64,000 nt of DNA from Euschistus heros (taxonomy: Eukaryota > Arthropoda > Insecta > Hemiptera > Pentatomidae): contig RCWM02000929.1 of the NCBI GenBank assembly GCA_003667255.2, positions 1 to 64,000 on the forward strand, in the 5' to 3' direction. The position numbers and the translations under genes are program-made. Each line of letters starts with the position of its first letter. The first letter of the stretch is position 1. This document shows, in pieces, positions 24,601 to 35,600 of this stretch. A model generated the notes under the pieces. That model had not been told where the DNA came from. It searched no databases and saw nothing but the letters and a program-made list of their open reading frames with translations.

Positions 24601-24999
24601 TGTCAGGCTCTCACTCCGGGACACTTCCTTATAGGAGCTCCTCTTGTTGCTTCACCGGAACACAATGTCACGGATATTCCACGGAACCGCTTGTCTAGGT
24701 GGCAGCACTTGCAGCAATGCATTGCGGATTTTTGGAAGCGTTGGCGACTGGACTACTTACAAAGCCTTCAGCAAAGAGTTAAATGGACTGATCCGACAAC
24801 ACCCCTCTTATCGGGAACATTAGTTCTTCTCAGGGATCCTAATATGCCCCCTTTACAATGGCCGACTGCAAGGGTAATTGAAACATTTCCTGGAAAGGAT
24901 GGTATTGTTCGAGTGGTGAAATTAAGGATTGGGAAAACCGAATACCTCCGACCAGTCTCCCGCCTATCTCCTTTGCTTCCTGAGGACACCAGTAATTGA
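21619..24999 (+). CDS. BEL RT-RNase H-integrase part (frame 3 of gag-pol)
   Basis: 1126 codons from the first ATG in frame; true coding starts about 78 bp upstream after the frameshift. RT: RIVFDASARSSNGSLNDHLL, then FDRLPFGLSCSPFLA, then YVDD at residues 277-280. RNase H begins FADAS (Asp453). The integrase has an N-terminal His/Cys zinc region (HAGPQLLHSLL...HRCGKCHRL), then the DDE triad Asp825 (GIDYAGPF), Asp891 (FSDNGTNF) and Glu945 (GLWEAGIK). The DUF5641-like tail includes WKRWRLDYLQSLQQR. All are typical of BEL/Pao. No disabling change is seen inside this part. Confidence 0.92.
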   Translation: MGSLKGDSAGEACYPSTVLHRTALPCSECEELTRVMIKFWEVENVANEVRTRLDPQDVHCEDHFVVTHSRDKDGHFTVKLPFKGNPPELSDSKFGALNRFKNLEKKFEKDPTLQLGYSKVMQEYLEKGYIERAKGTGKCYLPHHAVLKDSTSTKLRIVFDASARSSNGSLNDHLLTGPKLQRDIKDVMLSFRKPRIAISADICQMYLQIKLATKDREFQHFFYRFRATDALTEYQFDRLPFGLSCSPFLAMRVIKQLVLDDGTPYPEASRVLLEHMYVDDLLTGMDTISEALTLKRDLINLLKKGGFELKKWSSNCPQILEDVPSESLESPISFSNMEDTIVKLLGIQWEPKYDCLSYKVVIKECVLTKRGIMSTIARIYDPLGYLAPAVFRAKTILQKLWEKKLEWDTPIPPDIGKQWEAFYNNLTHLSKIRIPRCIFVEGSSNVTIVGFADASALGYAAVVYLHLELPKGCSSYLIFAKTRLAPLKLLSIPRLELCAAVLLVDTLKSLQDILSHWNVRSTVLCSDSTVLSWLHLPYSRLKSFVANRVAKILELSELSSWNHVSSENNGADVASCPSELPSHTTWWNGPKWLCCPKNKWPISSNPVLIDPLELAEVKSEETVTMMVINAGECEFDKILERFSSYSRMVRVFAYAIRFIHNASNRNSVRSGLLSLWETRQAIEAVVKGVQTSKGLSVLDGERMKSMRSLNPFVDPGGLVRVGGRLRYAPLSYEAKHPMLLPSKSHFVNLLIDHFHRVYLHAGPQLLHSLLRNKFWIIASKSAVKSRVHRCGKCHRLRVKNINPFMGDLPPSRFEQGRAFLNVGIDYAGPFLIRESLRRKAALSKAYLCLFVCFSTKAVHIEAVTQLSTDAFMACFDRFVARRGLPSKIFSDNGTNFVGASNRLKELYKWWNSRDVSEKIRTFLTAKEVEWHFIPPFAPHFGGLWEAGIKSCKYHLIRVLGTQPITFEELATIVTRIEAVLNSRPLHPLSSDPENCQALTPGHFLIGAPLVASPEHNVTDIPRNRLSRWQHLQQCIADFWKRWRLDYLQSLQQRVKWTDPTTPLLSGTLVLLRDPNMPPLQWPTARVIETFPGKDGIVRVVKLRIGKTEYLRPVSRLSPLLPEDTSN

Positions 25000-25015
25000 A
25001 AATTTATGAAATTTT

Positions 25016-25026
25016 GGTGGGCGGCA
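25016..25026 (+). promoter_or_regulatory. BEL polypurine tract
   Basis: GGTGGGCGGCA sits directly before the 3' LTR, where the plus-strand DNA primer is expected, 17 bp past the gag-pol stop. Confidence 0.65.
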
Positions 25027-25615
25027 TGTTAAAGCCCGATAATTTAATATCTTCTATTTTATTTTATTTTTTTATTCTCATCTCCTATAGTGAGGAAACC
25101 GCATTTAACTTATAATGAACAATATGTAGTGTAAATAGCGTGTTTAAGGTTCAAGTTAAGTGTTTATGGTTCAAGTTACGTATTTACGTACGCCTCGGGA
25201 GATAACACGTAACTTGAACCAATATATAAAAAAGGAAAAGAGACATTTAAATTTTTTTTTTGGTATGTATTTGAATTTGGTTTATTTTGTAATCACAATA
25301 GGGGATTTTTAATATTATTAGGAGAAACTTTTTTTTTTATTTTGTTTATTTCTAGTTTCAAACTTAAATTTCTCACCACGATATTTTTAATGTTTATATA
25401 TATTTATATACTCACTCATTTAAGAAAATATATTTTTAATTTCTGGTGTTCATTTATAATTTGTTTTGTTTTGTTTTTTATGTCATTAATTATTTTACAG
25501 GTTTCCCAATCTTTAAAACTTATGTTTGGGCATTTTTCTAAGTAATTCTTTACCAGCATTCTTTGGGGTTGGGAATTGTTTTTTTTCCAAAAGTGAAAAG
25601 CCCCCCTCCCCAACA
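25027..25615 (+). repeat. BEL 3' LTR, 589 bp
   Basis: Same ends as the 5' LTR. It lacks the 182-bp segment and has a 4-bp longer T/A tract near its start and an 11-bp shorter T/G tract near 25460. The hairpin arms are at 25168-25181 and 25207-25220, with a 25-nt loop. Confidence 0.92.
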
Positions 25616-25620
25616 CATAC

Positions 25621-26049
25621 CCTTGTGAGATTTCCAATTGCAGCAGTATCATTTTTCCCTGGCATCTGAATATAATGAAGGACTTCGTCTCACCCAAGCG
25701 AATGGAAACGAAATAATTACTACATTTATTTTCAACTTTATTTCCATTTAAAAGTGTATAAAATGATTGAAAAAGCGCAATTTACAGAATAGGAAAAAAC
25801 AGGACTTAGGAAAAAGTACAAAAATTTTTTTAGGTACATTACAATAGCTCGTTAAATTGTTTATAAATTTTGGTATATAGTTTTTCTGGATTAATTCAAG
25901 AAGATCTTGTTTCTTGTGTTTTGGTATTTGAGGTTTTGTGTTAAATGCTCGTGTAAGCGTGATATTGTTACTCTTTTTTTTTTTTTTTGTGATGACGCTT
26001 GTGACCTTAAAGTTCTCTCCCTCATAAGACGTTTTGAAATAAACAGAGT
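25621..26049. other. flank of BEL element, unassigned
   Basis: Includes T13 near 25976-25988. No family resemblance seen. Confidence 0.4.
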
Positions 26050-26830
26050 TTGGGGATTTGCACTCTACACGGAGGATTTTCCACCACCACTGCTATTTTT
26101 ATCTGCGACATATTCATGGGCCCCATTTCGATTTCTAAAGCTTTGATATCGAAAAAATCTTAAAAGCACAGTTCTGTCACGTTGAATGGACTTTTAGCGC
26201 CTCATATTGCCGAAATGAATGCCGTTTCACTTGACACTCATTAACGAATGTGCAGGTCTCCCTCATTTTGAGTGTGGCCTTTTACTAAGTATTTGTGTGT
26301 AATGCTGTTTATATTGAGATGTCTTACAGCAGACATGTAGAGTGCGAACATAAACTTATTTTTCTGTAAACCTATTCAGTTATCAAATTAGAAAGCTATC
26401 GGAGTTTTTATCACCTGAAGCAGCTCTTTAGACGAAAAACTGAAGAATGTACGATCCCAATTCGTTAATTCCCGTATGTCCATTCGATTCATCCCATACA
26501 AAACACTCGTATTCATTACTCTTCAAATCGTTAATTGTGAAGTTAAAGACATCTAATTTAGACCTGCAGTAGAAAACTGAGGTATTGCCCTTCGGTATTT
26601 GCTTAACTGCTTGTATGGTAAGTCATACACAGCCACAACAACCTTGGATTTCTCTTTATCAATTTTAGTTTCCTTTCTGGACAATTCTTTTTCCACTAGG
26701 TACTATTCATAATAATCTTTTCAATTCTTCTTTTCTTCCCTCTCAGCATTTTCATAGGCACAGCAGGATTCACATAAATCTTTTATGGGTGTAAATAATG
26801 GAATATTAAAGTCCTATGTAAAAATCCTAT
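26050..26830 (-). pseudogene. decayed ORF of an insect multicopy family (DUF7869-like)
   Basis: Minus-strand pieces in order: FNIPLFTPIKDLCESCCAYE (about 26815-26730), SRKETKIDKEKSKVVVAVYD (about 26680-26620), then NKFMFALYMSAVRHLNINSI and KYLVKGHTQNEGD (about 26345-26252), then RHSFRQYEALKVH. From memory this order (Cys-containing linker, 'avyDLQ', 'KFMi.my..av', 'HkfL.kGHTQNEGD') is that of a large insect protein family of unknown function annotated as DUF7869, thought to be transposon-borne. Stops and shifts throughout. No termini found. Confidence 0.5.
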
Positions 26831-28380
26831 AAAATATCACTAATGGGATATTTTTTTCTTTACAGTCGATAATGTAGTACCTATGAATATCACCAATGGA
26901 TTTGCTAGTGTTGGCACGCATATAATTCACTTTCGATTTTTGAGATTTCCTCGACAAAGTTTCTTCTGTTTACCACGTTTCCCCCAGCGCTCCTCCTCCA
27001 CGACAACAGCTGCCACTTTATACTTTATATTTATTTTTGAACGTAAAATTGATGAAGAATGATCTCGATCTCGATGTGTGGGAGCTTATAACAGATTTAC
27101 TCATAACCTTTGCAGTCTTTGGTGACGTGGCAGCAGCTGATACATTCTTTGTAAAAACAACAAGCCGAATTGGAGTACAAACCTCAAAATATTTATTAGG
27201 ATAAAACATTGAGACAAAACATTTTATAATTAATATACCACTATCTACAGAGTCTTCCCTTGGAGTCGAATTAGTATCCACACCTGCAGAATGAGCCAGT
27301 GATGAACAGAACTTGATTTTTCAACGCCATTAACACCAGTTTATCCTCGAGTATTTTATTGCATTATGCTATAACGAAAAATATCAGTTTACTATCAATT
27401 AAACAATATTTACTTTTTCTAAATAAGTTTCGCAAGCTTGTGTAATGGTTAAAAAAATTAACATTGCAGTCTCTTTTTAAAACAATACCGACATAACTAG
27501 AAATAATTCAGAATAAAATCTGAATATCAAAAACTATTTAGTGCAAAAGTGTCACATCTGCAGATACTTCTAAAACTGATGCTGAAAGCATGGAAGTATA
27601 TTTTTGTAACGTCATATAACCAAATAACACAAAAATAAATACGATACTATTTTGCAAGAATGTCATAACTCAAAATAAAACAAACATTACTAATAACTGT
27701 ATTTATCTGCACAACGTCACATCTAAAGATAATGCATTATACACGATAACGAATAAGATGAATGTGGTCTTCCTTTTCAGCAATAAGGTCACAATCCGTG
27801 ATATGACACTCTTGTTTAAAAAAGGTCAGGTTTTCGTACACAAACAGCGAGTCACAACTGAGATAATGCGGTATTGCAATTAAAACAGAAATAGGGCGGG
27901 CCATCCCGAGAGAAATCTTGAAAGTTCAGAATGATAATGCACCTTTTAAAAGTATACATCGTCCCTGTAGTATTAACTCAAAAATCATCATTTTTGAGTT
28001 ATGTCGTTGTTGCAGCAAATGAGTGATATGATAAAAGCGATTCTTCAACAATGTCATTTATGCAACAAAGCCTCATAACTATGCCCTCATTTTTTTTTTC
28101 TTTTTGTAATACATTAGAAAAGTTTCTAAACCAAGTAGGTTTTTTTATTTTTTGTTAAAGCTTTCAATGATAAAAACAATGCCCGAAATGTCGAATAACA
28201 CCTCATTTTTCGAACTAAAACACAAATTTGACAAAAAATGACGCCTGATTAAGATTTTCTGACTTCGGATTCGTATTTAGTACACTTCAAAACTTAATAA
28301 AATAATATTTTTGTTGAAGGGAGTATTTTGACGCAAAACAGTGTAACCAGAGTTATATGCCATAAAACAAAAACAAACAA
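26831..28380. other. unassigned; possible 5' part of the decayed ORF
   Basis: The minus-strand frame 27281-27018 is Ser/Lys-rich and open, but not recognised. The rest is AT-rich with no coding signal. Confidence 0.35.
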
Positions 28381-28397
28381 ATAAGGGATATTATCTA

Positions 28398-28478
<81 letters not shown>

Positions 28479-28491
28479 GATATTATCTATT
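28381..28491. repeat. (AT)37 microsatellite between 19-bp direct repeats
   Basis: Pure AT dinucleotide repeat at 28401-28474. The sequence ataagggatattatctatt occurs immediately before it (28381-28399) and immediately after it (28473-28491). Confidence 0.95.
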
Positions 28492-28827
28492 ATAGTATCT
28501 CAGAGAATTTTCACAAGTCACCCATGCTTTCGATGGGGTATGCCATCAAAGTCTTTTTTTTTTTTTTTAACTGATTTCTAAGCACTTGTCATTTGGTTCC
28601 ACAACACTGAATAATTTCAGCCTTCCTCTCAGACTGATTTTTCTCAGTTTGAGAAAGAAACTGAAAAATTAAAATGAATGGTAATTGAGGAGAAGGAAGG
28701 AACAGTTGAGATCTCTAAGTTTTTTCTGCTCAGTTTAGCAAAATAAATCATTTATTTATTTTAAAAAATCTTTAATAACATAAATTTTCATTTCTCATTC
28801 TATATCCTGTATCCATTCACATTACCT
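28492..28827. other. unassigned
   Basis: AT-rich with a T run at 28554-28569 and an imperfect hairpin around 28643-28673 (tcagttt...aaactga). Nothing else recognised. Confidence 0.4.
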
Positions 28828-29485
28828 ATATGGGTGATTCTCAAACTACAGGCAAAATTCTAGCTACCAAAATTATAAATTTAAATGTTGATAAATCTTG
28901 CTACAAGCATTCGATACTTCCTGGACGCTACCTGTGAGGAGTGTAGAAAGATTCCTGCTTCATAACGAATATCAGCCTTCATTTGACGTTAAAGTATTTT
29001 TTTTTTTTCATTAAATAATTTAAATATAAAATAAAAACTACAAATAAAAACTCAAAAATTCCTTCCGAATACGTTTACTTTTTTAGCAATGGCGCGTCAA
29101 TGTTAAGAAGTCACGGGGGCAAGAATAAAATAACTCGAGGATTGGTTACTTAGGCATTATAATCCTGAAAAACACATTTTCACTTTCTTTCACAATTATA
29201 TTTTAATATTACTACCCATTAGTTGAGTTAGTTTCTCCCTATGAAGTAATAATTATTTATATAATTGTAAATCCAAGCATTGGGACAAGCCACGACAATG
29301 TTAAGCGACGCAGAATAACCTAAAAATGTAACCCTAAAAGACTAAAATCCCAAATAAATTCAAGTAATATCATTAATTAACATAACATAGATCGATTTGG
29401 AAATAATATTTTTGACGAAGTTTACTTCATTAAATTTTCATGGCCGGGGACACAAATTTGCCTGTAGATTGAGAATCAGTCATAT
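28828..29485. mobile_element. MITE, about 660 bp, next to the SDR stop codon
   Basis: Ends are inverted: ATATGGGTGATTCTCAAACT... at 28828 and the complement of ATATGACTGATTCTCAATCT at 29485, continuing 'acaggcaaa'. The same termini (ATATGGGT.ATTCTCAGATTA) bound the element at 58364-60659, so both belong to one family. No coding capacity. The target duplication was not resolved; TA at the ends suggests a Tc1/mariner-like source. Confidence 0.65.
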
Positions 29486-29518
29486 ACATATATTTATTCA
29501 TAAGAAGAATATTTTCCA

Positions 29519-29666
29519 TCACGATTCTTTTTTGTCTTCCATAAAGCTACACTCCGCTACTAAATTGTTCCAGGGGGGTTGGCGTTGCCACTGATCGTCA
29601 CTGGGTAATGTGATTTTTTTAACTATGAGCTTTATAAGTTTCGTTCCAGTCTGTGAGGGCATTAAT
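29519..29666 (-). CDS. SDR last exon with stop codon
   Basis: 148 bp of coding sequence. The acceptor is a pyrimidine tract plus TTTTTTAG above 29666 and the TGA stop is at 29519-29521. Its single leading base fits the two bases left by the 40134-40253 exon. It encodes LMPSQTGTKLIKLIVKKI, then a charged, low-conservation tail ending MEDKKES. The tail is poorly conserved in SDRs, so this exon rests mainly on splice phase and on the hydrophobic/basic helix. A minus-strand AATAAA (29498-29493) follows the stop by about 20 nt, and a MITE begins 33 nt downstream. Confidence 0.7.
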
Positions 29667-32600
29667 CTAAAAAAGAAAAAATAATTAATTAAAAATAAAT
29701 AAGAGTTTTTATCAATCAAGGATGGAAGGGTGAGGCTTAATAAACGACACTTCTGAGTTCAAATTCTTGAATAATAAATTCGTTATATGGAGTGTCGACA
29801 TTTCGACCTTCCCTGCAGATCTTCTTCAAGGCTAAAAATAATAAAACCTCGATGTGATCAAATGATTACAAAAAAATTAACAAACAAAGTAAATTAATGT
29901 GTAAAAGAAAGGTGTTAATTACATAATTAAGTAAAATAATAATAAACCTGTACCACTAGCAGCCCGTGAAGGGTCTAAGGTTCAGTACTCAGGTCAGCCA
30001 GTTTTTCCCCAGTTAAGGTTTCCCACTTTGTAGAGGTTGGGTGTGCCACAGGAGGGTCTCCCGACCTCGAAATCGACCCATAACTTAAATAACAGAAAAT
30101 AAATTTTCTGCCTTCATTCGGACTAGAACTCGGGCCCTGTAGCTTGGCAGTTCAGTGCCTTACCCACTGAACTACCGCGCCTCCCACACAATTAAGTATG
30201 AAACAATATTAAAATACAGTATAATGATACAGTTTTGAATTATTTTTAGTTGAAATATTTATAGAATATTTAATTAATTGAACTAATTGAATAATACAAT
30301 GTTTAAAAACAGAAGAAAATGAGAAGGGTAAGAATGAAATATGAGAAATATAGATCTACTTACAGATTGTTTCCGTGTTGAAGAAAGGACAAATTAAAAA
30401 TTAAAGATTAAAGAAGCAGTAAGTAAATGGTTTGCAGAAAGTAAGAACAATAAAAACCATACTATTTTCATTATTATTATTCTAATATGTTTTTTAAATA
30501 TGTTAAACGTGTGAAGTAGATAAACAGGGATGCTGTCAATGAGTCCATAAGTCCATATGTGGAAGGACACATCTGGTTGGGAGATCCCTAAGATGTGTGT
30601 ATATTGTAAATAAAGTATGATTGTATTGTCCAAACAGATTAACTAGAAAAATTGTACACAATTTGAAAGATTAAAAGGCAACCCCAATCGGCTTCAGAAG
30701 GTACATGAAGATTTAAAATAAATTGGCCTAAATAAAGAAGAAGATGAAGACAAAACAAGCTATAGGCACAAAATTAAAGAGTGGAAAGGTTTCCAAGACA
30801 GAGCAGCTCCAAAAAGACAAGGCAGAAAGTGCACGGCGGAAGAGAGGAAAAGTGAGCAGATGAAGGATTATTGGAGAAATCGTAAAGCTAACTTGGTGGC
30901 TTAAACGTGGTCCTTAGCTGGTCTGTAACGAAAATAATAATCTATACTATTATATGTATAAAAGGACAAGCCATTTTTCGTTTGTGATCACTAACCGCAT
31001 AGACTATTCAACCAAACGGTACCAAATTTTAACCAAATCATCTTTATAGCTCAAGGAAGATTTATCAATTATAAAATTTGAAGATTTTCAATTATATTGC
31101 CATAAAATGCCATGGTTTACAGTGGCCTCTCGACGGTTCTCGAGGACAGACTGAAGCGAATCATGAACTGCTTCGTCAGGTTTGTCTTCGGTAGTCCAAG
31201 GCGTTCCCATTTTTCCCACCTCTATTCCAAACTAAATTGGCTCTATCCAACTTTCCGTAAACAATATTTCCATGGAACATTCCTATACCAAATTATCAAT
31301 ACCCTTCAACCTTTTTATATTTACAATAAGCTTCAATTCAGATCTGCAGTCAATCCAATACATACAAGATCCCGTCTTTCTGATCTGTATACCCCGTCCC
31401 ATAGAACTTCAACATTCCAACGCACCTTCCTTTTCCGCTCACCAATCCTCTGGAACTCCATTCCTCCTCACATAAGACAAGCTAAATCCCTGAAAACATT
31501 CAAATATTTCTATTTCCAATACCTCCTTCTCATCCAAACTGACGCTTACTAACTATCTAACTACTTAGTCAAAAATTAGTATTGCATTGCTGGATTCAGT
31601 TCTGGAATAATTGAGATTCCTTTTAATACAAATTTCACTTTCCATGAATATAACATTGGGTACTTCTATTGTACATACAAATCTAATCATTGTACCAAAG
31701 ATTTTTCTATATTATTTTTTTCTTATTTAATTTTATCTTCTCTAATCTGTAGAATGTTATCTTTTTTTTCATTTATTTTAATATCATCTATGAACATAGT
31801 GTCATTAATGTATTATTGTTTTCCTTTTCTTTTGTATCTCATTATGTCTCTAACCAGATTTAATTTAGTTATACCTGTACTTATCTGTTATTCTTTAAAG
31901 AAATTGTCCCAGAATAAAATTATTTTTCTATTCTATTCTATTCTAAAAAAGTGATAAATATGTGGTGTTAAGTGATGTTTGATAATCGACCGATAGGTGA
32001 CAAGCACCATTCGAGGAAGGTTACAGAGTTGTATAGTGTTATACAGAGTTTGAAATTTATGATAAAATTTGCTTTTTTTCAATTTAATTTTTAAATCTAC
32101 CGATATGTGGCCATTCATCAACAGATTTTACATTGGTAAAAATAATAAATCCAATTGTACCAACTAAAATACTTTCTTAGTTCTAGGAAGGTTTATAATG
32201 ATAAATTTTACTATAATAACAATTAAAATGTATAGTCTTGAGGTTTGCAAACTGTCATATATTTTTATAGTTAGAAATTAAAATCCAACCAGATGGATCG
32301 ATAAAATTATTTCTGCCAAATTAGATGTCTAATTATGGTTTTACGTACTTTTCAAACACCTCATCAATGCAATGCGTGAAAATATCATTGAAGAAATAAT
32401 GCTAAATTCCATACTTACGAATACAAGTTTTTTATCGATAAACAAATGAAATTCCATTATTAGTTAAAATAATCCAAGTTCTTTATGTATGAAAGCGGAT
32501 GAAGCCGCGACAGGGTGTGCTTGTAACAGTATAGTTGGAGCTTCTTTAATTATTCCTTTTTTCACTTTATTTGTTTTAGGTATTATTATCTGGTTCTTTA

Positions 32601-35600
32601 TTTCTTTGATTTTCATCTTCATTTCAACCTCATCAAAGTTACCAAGTTAACACAGATTTATACCTCACATTACACAGAACAATTACAAACACAATCAAAG
32701 TAACAACTACAAGCTGTCACAACTAATGACAGAACACGGTTACTCTAAACAATATCTCAAACGATTTAACATAATAGGATCTGACATATGTAATGAAGAT
32801 GGACAGACTCAAAATTTTAGACAGGTACTTTACGAATGTAAATTATTTGAATGACCAAAGGTTTAATCTAATAAAAAGTACTATTATCAAACATGGAACA
32901 TGGCCAGATACAGACCAAAATTTTTTGTCTAAATTTAGGACTGAATTACTCACATTTGTAGGAAAAATCGACTTTGACAAACTGACAAATAATGGCGGTG
33001 GCTTGTTGCTTTTTTTTTTTTTTTTCTTTTCTTTGTTTTTTTTTTTGTTTAAATATTTTTTGTTACCCTATAAGGCATGGAACATGTGAATAAATAAATA
33101 AACAGTCCTTATATGGGGGTACCATATAAGGAAAAGAAAGAAAGAAAAAAATCTTCATTTCAAATATTTCATATTATACATATTGTGTAAATGGATACAT
33201 AAAAGCAGATTGTACCTAATACTCACTCAATAAAAGACTAATAATAAAAAAAAAATTAATAATATTAAATCATAAATATCAGTAATAAATTTAGCTGGTC
33301 CACCTTAAATAAAAAACTTCTTTGTAATACGTTTAATATGTTTATTTCAACCTCAATACCCTGCTGATTAGTTGTTAATGGTATTCCTAGTAACAGCAAA
33401 AAAGCTAGATAGTAATCTTATAAATTAAAAATGTGTTAAAAAGTGGCAACTGACAGATCTTTAATTTTCGTCGACTCGATTTGGTTAAGAGGAACTATTT
33501 TGCAAAAGAGAAATGCTGAAAATTGTATTTATTCATATTTAGCTATTTCATAACTTATTTTTCGTAAGTTAAAATAAATCTCTATACTGATTATTATTAT
33601 TTATTTATTTATTTTAAGGTGCCATGTACTGCAACATGGCCAGAGGCACCAAATTCTAGATTCAAGTTTATCTTAATTGTACTAAAGACCCTGCAATCCC
33701 TGAGGAATTTTAAAACATCTGGTTGATGGTTTTTAAGGATAGTACCTAGGTCTTTGTTGAAGAGGGGTGATCCAGCTGTGGAGTGTACACCTACTACTAA
33801 ATATGTGCTCCACTGATAGAGGAACATGGCACCTTGAACACATGGGCAGTGACGTAACTTGAAGTAGGTGTTGGTGTGTGAGTCTTGTGTGGCCGATGCG
33901 CAGCCTAGTGATCACCCCTTGTTCCCTCCTAGAGCCGTTTAGCAGTGGCCATGGCTGAGCATTAGGGCAGATCATTTTTAGTTTGTTAGTATCCGGAACC
34001 CTGGTCCAATAATAAATTCTTGCAGCCTTGCACTTCTGTTTAATATATTTTGGTGGTAGCTGAGGACAATCGGTAAGTTGGGTACAGGAAACATATTTCT
34101 TGCCTCTTTAGCAGCGGCATCAGCCAATTCATTCCCAGGTATTTCAACATGACTGGGTACCCAAAGAAAGTGTATAAGTTTATTTATTGTAAGTAGCTGT
34201 TTTATTATTGTGTTGGAAATTGCATTGTTAGAATGATGTGAGGTGTTTAAGTTTTTTAAAGCCGAGAAAGAGTCTGTACAAATTACGATTTTGTTGCTAT
34301 CTAAACATTTAACTATATCAAGTGCTAATTGGATAGCAAATAATTCACTTGAGAAAACCGAGTGTAGTTTAGGAAGGCAATATCGAACTGTCGTTCCGGA
34401 AAATGTTACCGCGCAATCTGTGTCTTTGTTTTCCCTGGAGGCATCAGTATAAACAAAAAGGAAATCTTTATATCTTGATTTGGACTCAAGAAAAAGTTTT
34501 TGTATAAAATCTTGCGGATGAGTAATTTTGTTGTACGAGAAAAGTGAGAAGTCGATGGAAGCATTGATTGTTTTCCATGGGGGCTTAGAATAGGGATGGG
34601 CTAAGTAGATATTTGGAATCCGGAATAGGTCTGATAGAAGTGGATAAGTAGAAATTCGGGGAGGTATTTTATATCTACTTAATTCGAAAAAATCTTTGTT
34701 CGACTTAAGGCGCTCTAAGAATTTTAATAGTAAGTAGTGCCTGCAGAGCTCTAGAGGTCATTCATCATCATCACACAGCACGCTTGATATGGGACTGGTT
34801 CTGAACGCTCCTGTTGTTCAACGTATCATTTTGTGGTGAATGGAGTCTAGTTTCTTGAGGATATTTTTAGCTGCATCACCATATACTTCGCATCCGAAAT
34901 CTAAAACGGGTCTAATTAGGCACCGATTAATTCTTAGGAGTGAGTTTCTATAGCAGCCAAAGTTCAGGCCTTAAAGAGTTTTGATAATATTTTCTTTTTT
35001 TGTTATTTTTGATATTATGTTATCGATATGGAATTTCCATGTAGGTCTTGAATCAAAGACTATACCTAAGTATCGAAAATGATTACTTTTGATTACTTGG
35101 TTATCCAATGATATAGAAAAAGCTTGGGTACATCTTTTAATTTTGCAAAAGTGGGTAGCTGAAGATTTTCGTACAGAAAAGCGAAAGCCAGAAAGGGGTG
35201 CCCATGTCTCTAATTTCTGCAAAGCGTGTGACATAACGTCTTGACCAGAAGCTATATCAGACGTTTTGAGATATATCAAGATATCGTCAGCAAAAAGTGA
35301 AATTTTTACAGGCTCAGGCAAATCGTTGTTTATTTCGTTGATTGCTATGTTGAAGAGTGTTGGACTAAGTACCGAGCCTTGTGGTACTCCACATTCAGGA
35401 AAAAAAGTATTAGACATGTAATTCCTATCTGTCAGAAAATCTTCAATAAAAACATAATAAATTACCTCTGAAATTCCATTTTTTTAATGTATTGATATTT
35501 TTGATTTCCAGCAAGTGTCAAAGGCACTCTCTAGATCTAAACAGAACGCTAATACATGTTGCTTGTTATCAAACGCTGATTTTAGGTAAGAATGAAACTT

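Larger units (their letters stand above)
19784..24999 (+). pseudogene. BEL gag-pol polyprotein, broken by two frameshifts
   Basis: Start ATG at 19784; stop at 24997-24999. Three frames: 19784-19993, 19953-21542 and 21619-24999 (the last frame's coding begins at about 21541). Breaks: an extra base in the T7 run at 19983-19989, and an extra base near 21540, inside the sequence just after the LLGAD motif of the protease. Such polyproteins are normally one frame of about 1700 residues. Domains in order: gag with a DUF1759-like region, Cys-His zinc knuckles, aspartic protease, RT with YVDD, RNase H, HHCC-DDE integrase and a C-terminal DUF5641-like region. Every catalytic motif is present, so apart from these two shifts the copy looks intact. 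Confidence 0.9.
18798..25615 (+). mobile_element. BEL/Pao LTR retrotransposon, nearly complete
   Basis: Two LTRs (18798-19575 and 25027-25615), both starting TGTTAAAGCCC and ending CCCCAACA, flank an internal region with gag-pol in the order gag, protease, RT, RNase H, integrase. Flanking 5-bp sequences cgtac (18793-18797) and catac (25616-25620) differ at one base and fit the 5-bp duplication of BEL/Pao. Apart from one 182-bp difference and a few small changes the LTRs are near-identical, so insertion was recent. The coding region has two single-base frame breaks, so this copy is probably non-autonomous unless they are assembly errors. Confidence 0.93.

Noticed and set aside
30120..30184. 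possible tRNA gene (minus strand)
   Set aside because: Boxes A and B are present but the acceptor and anticodon stems do not pair properly, and the sequence continues into a body with a tail and target duplication: a SINE head.
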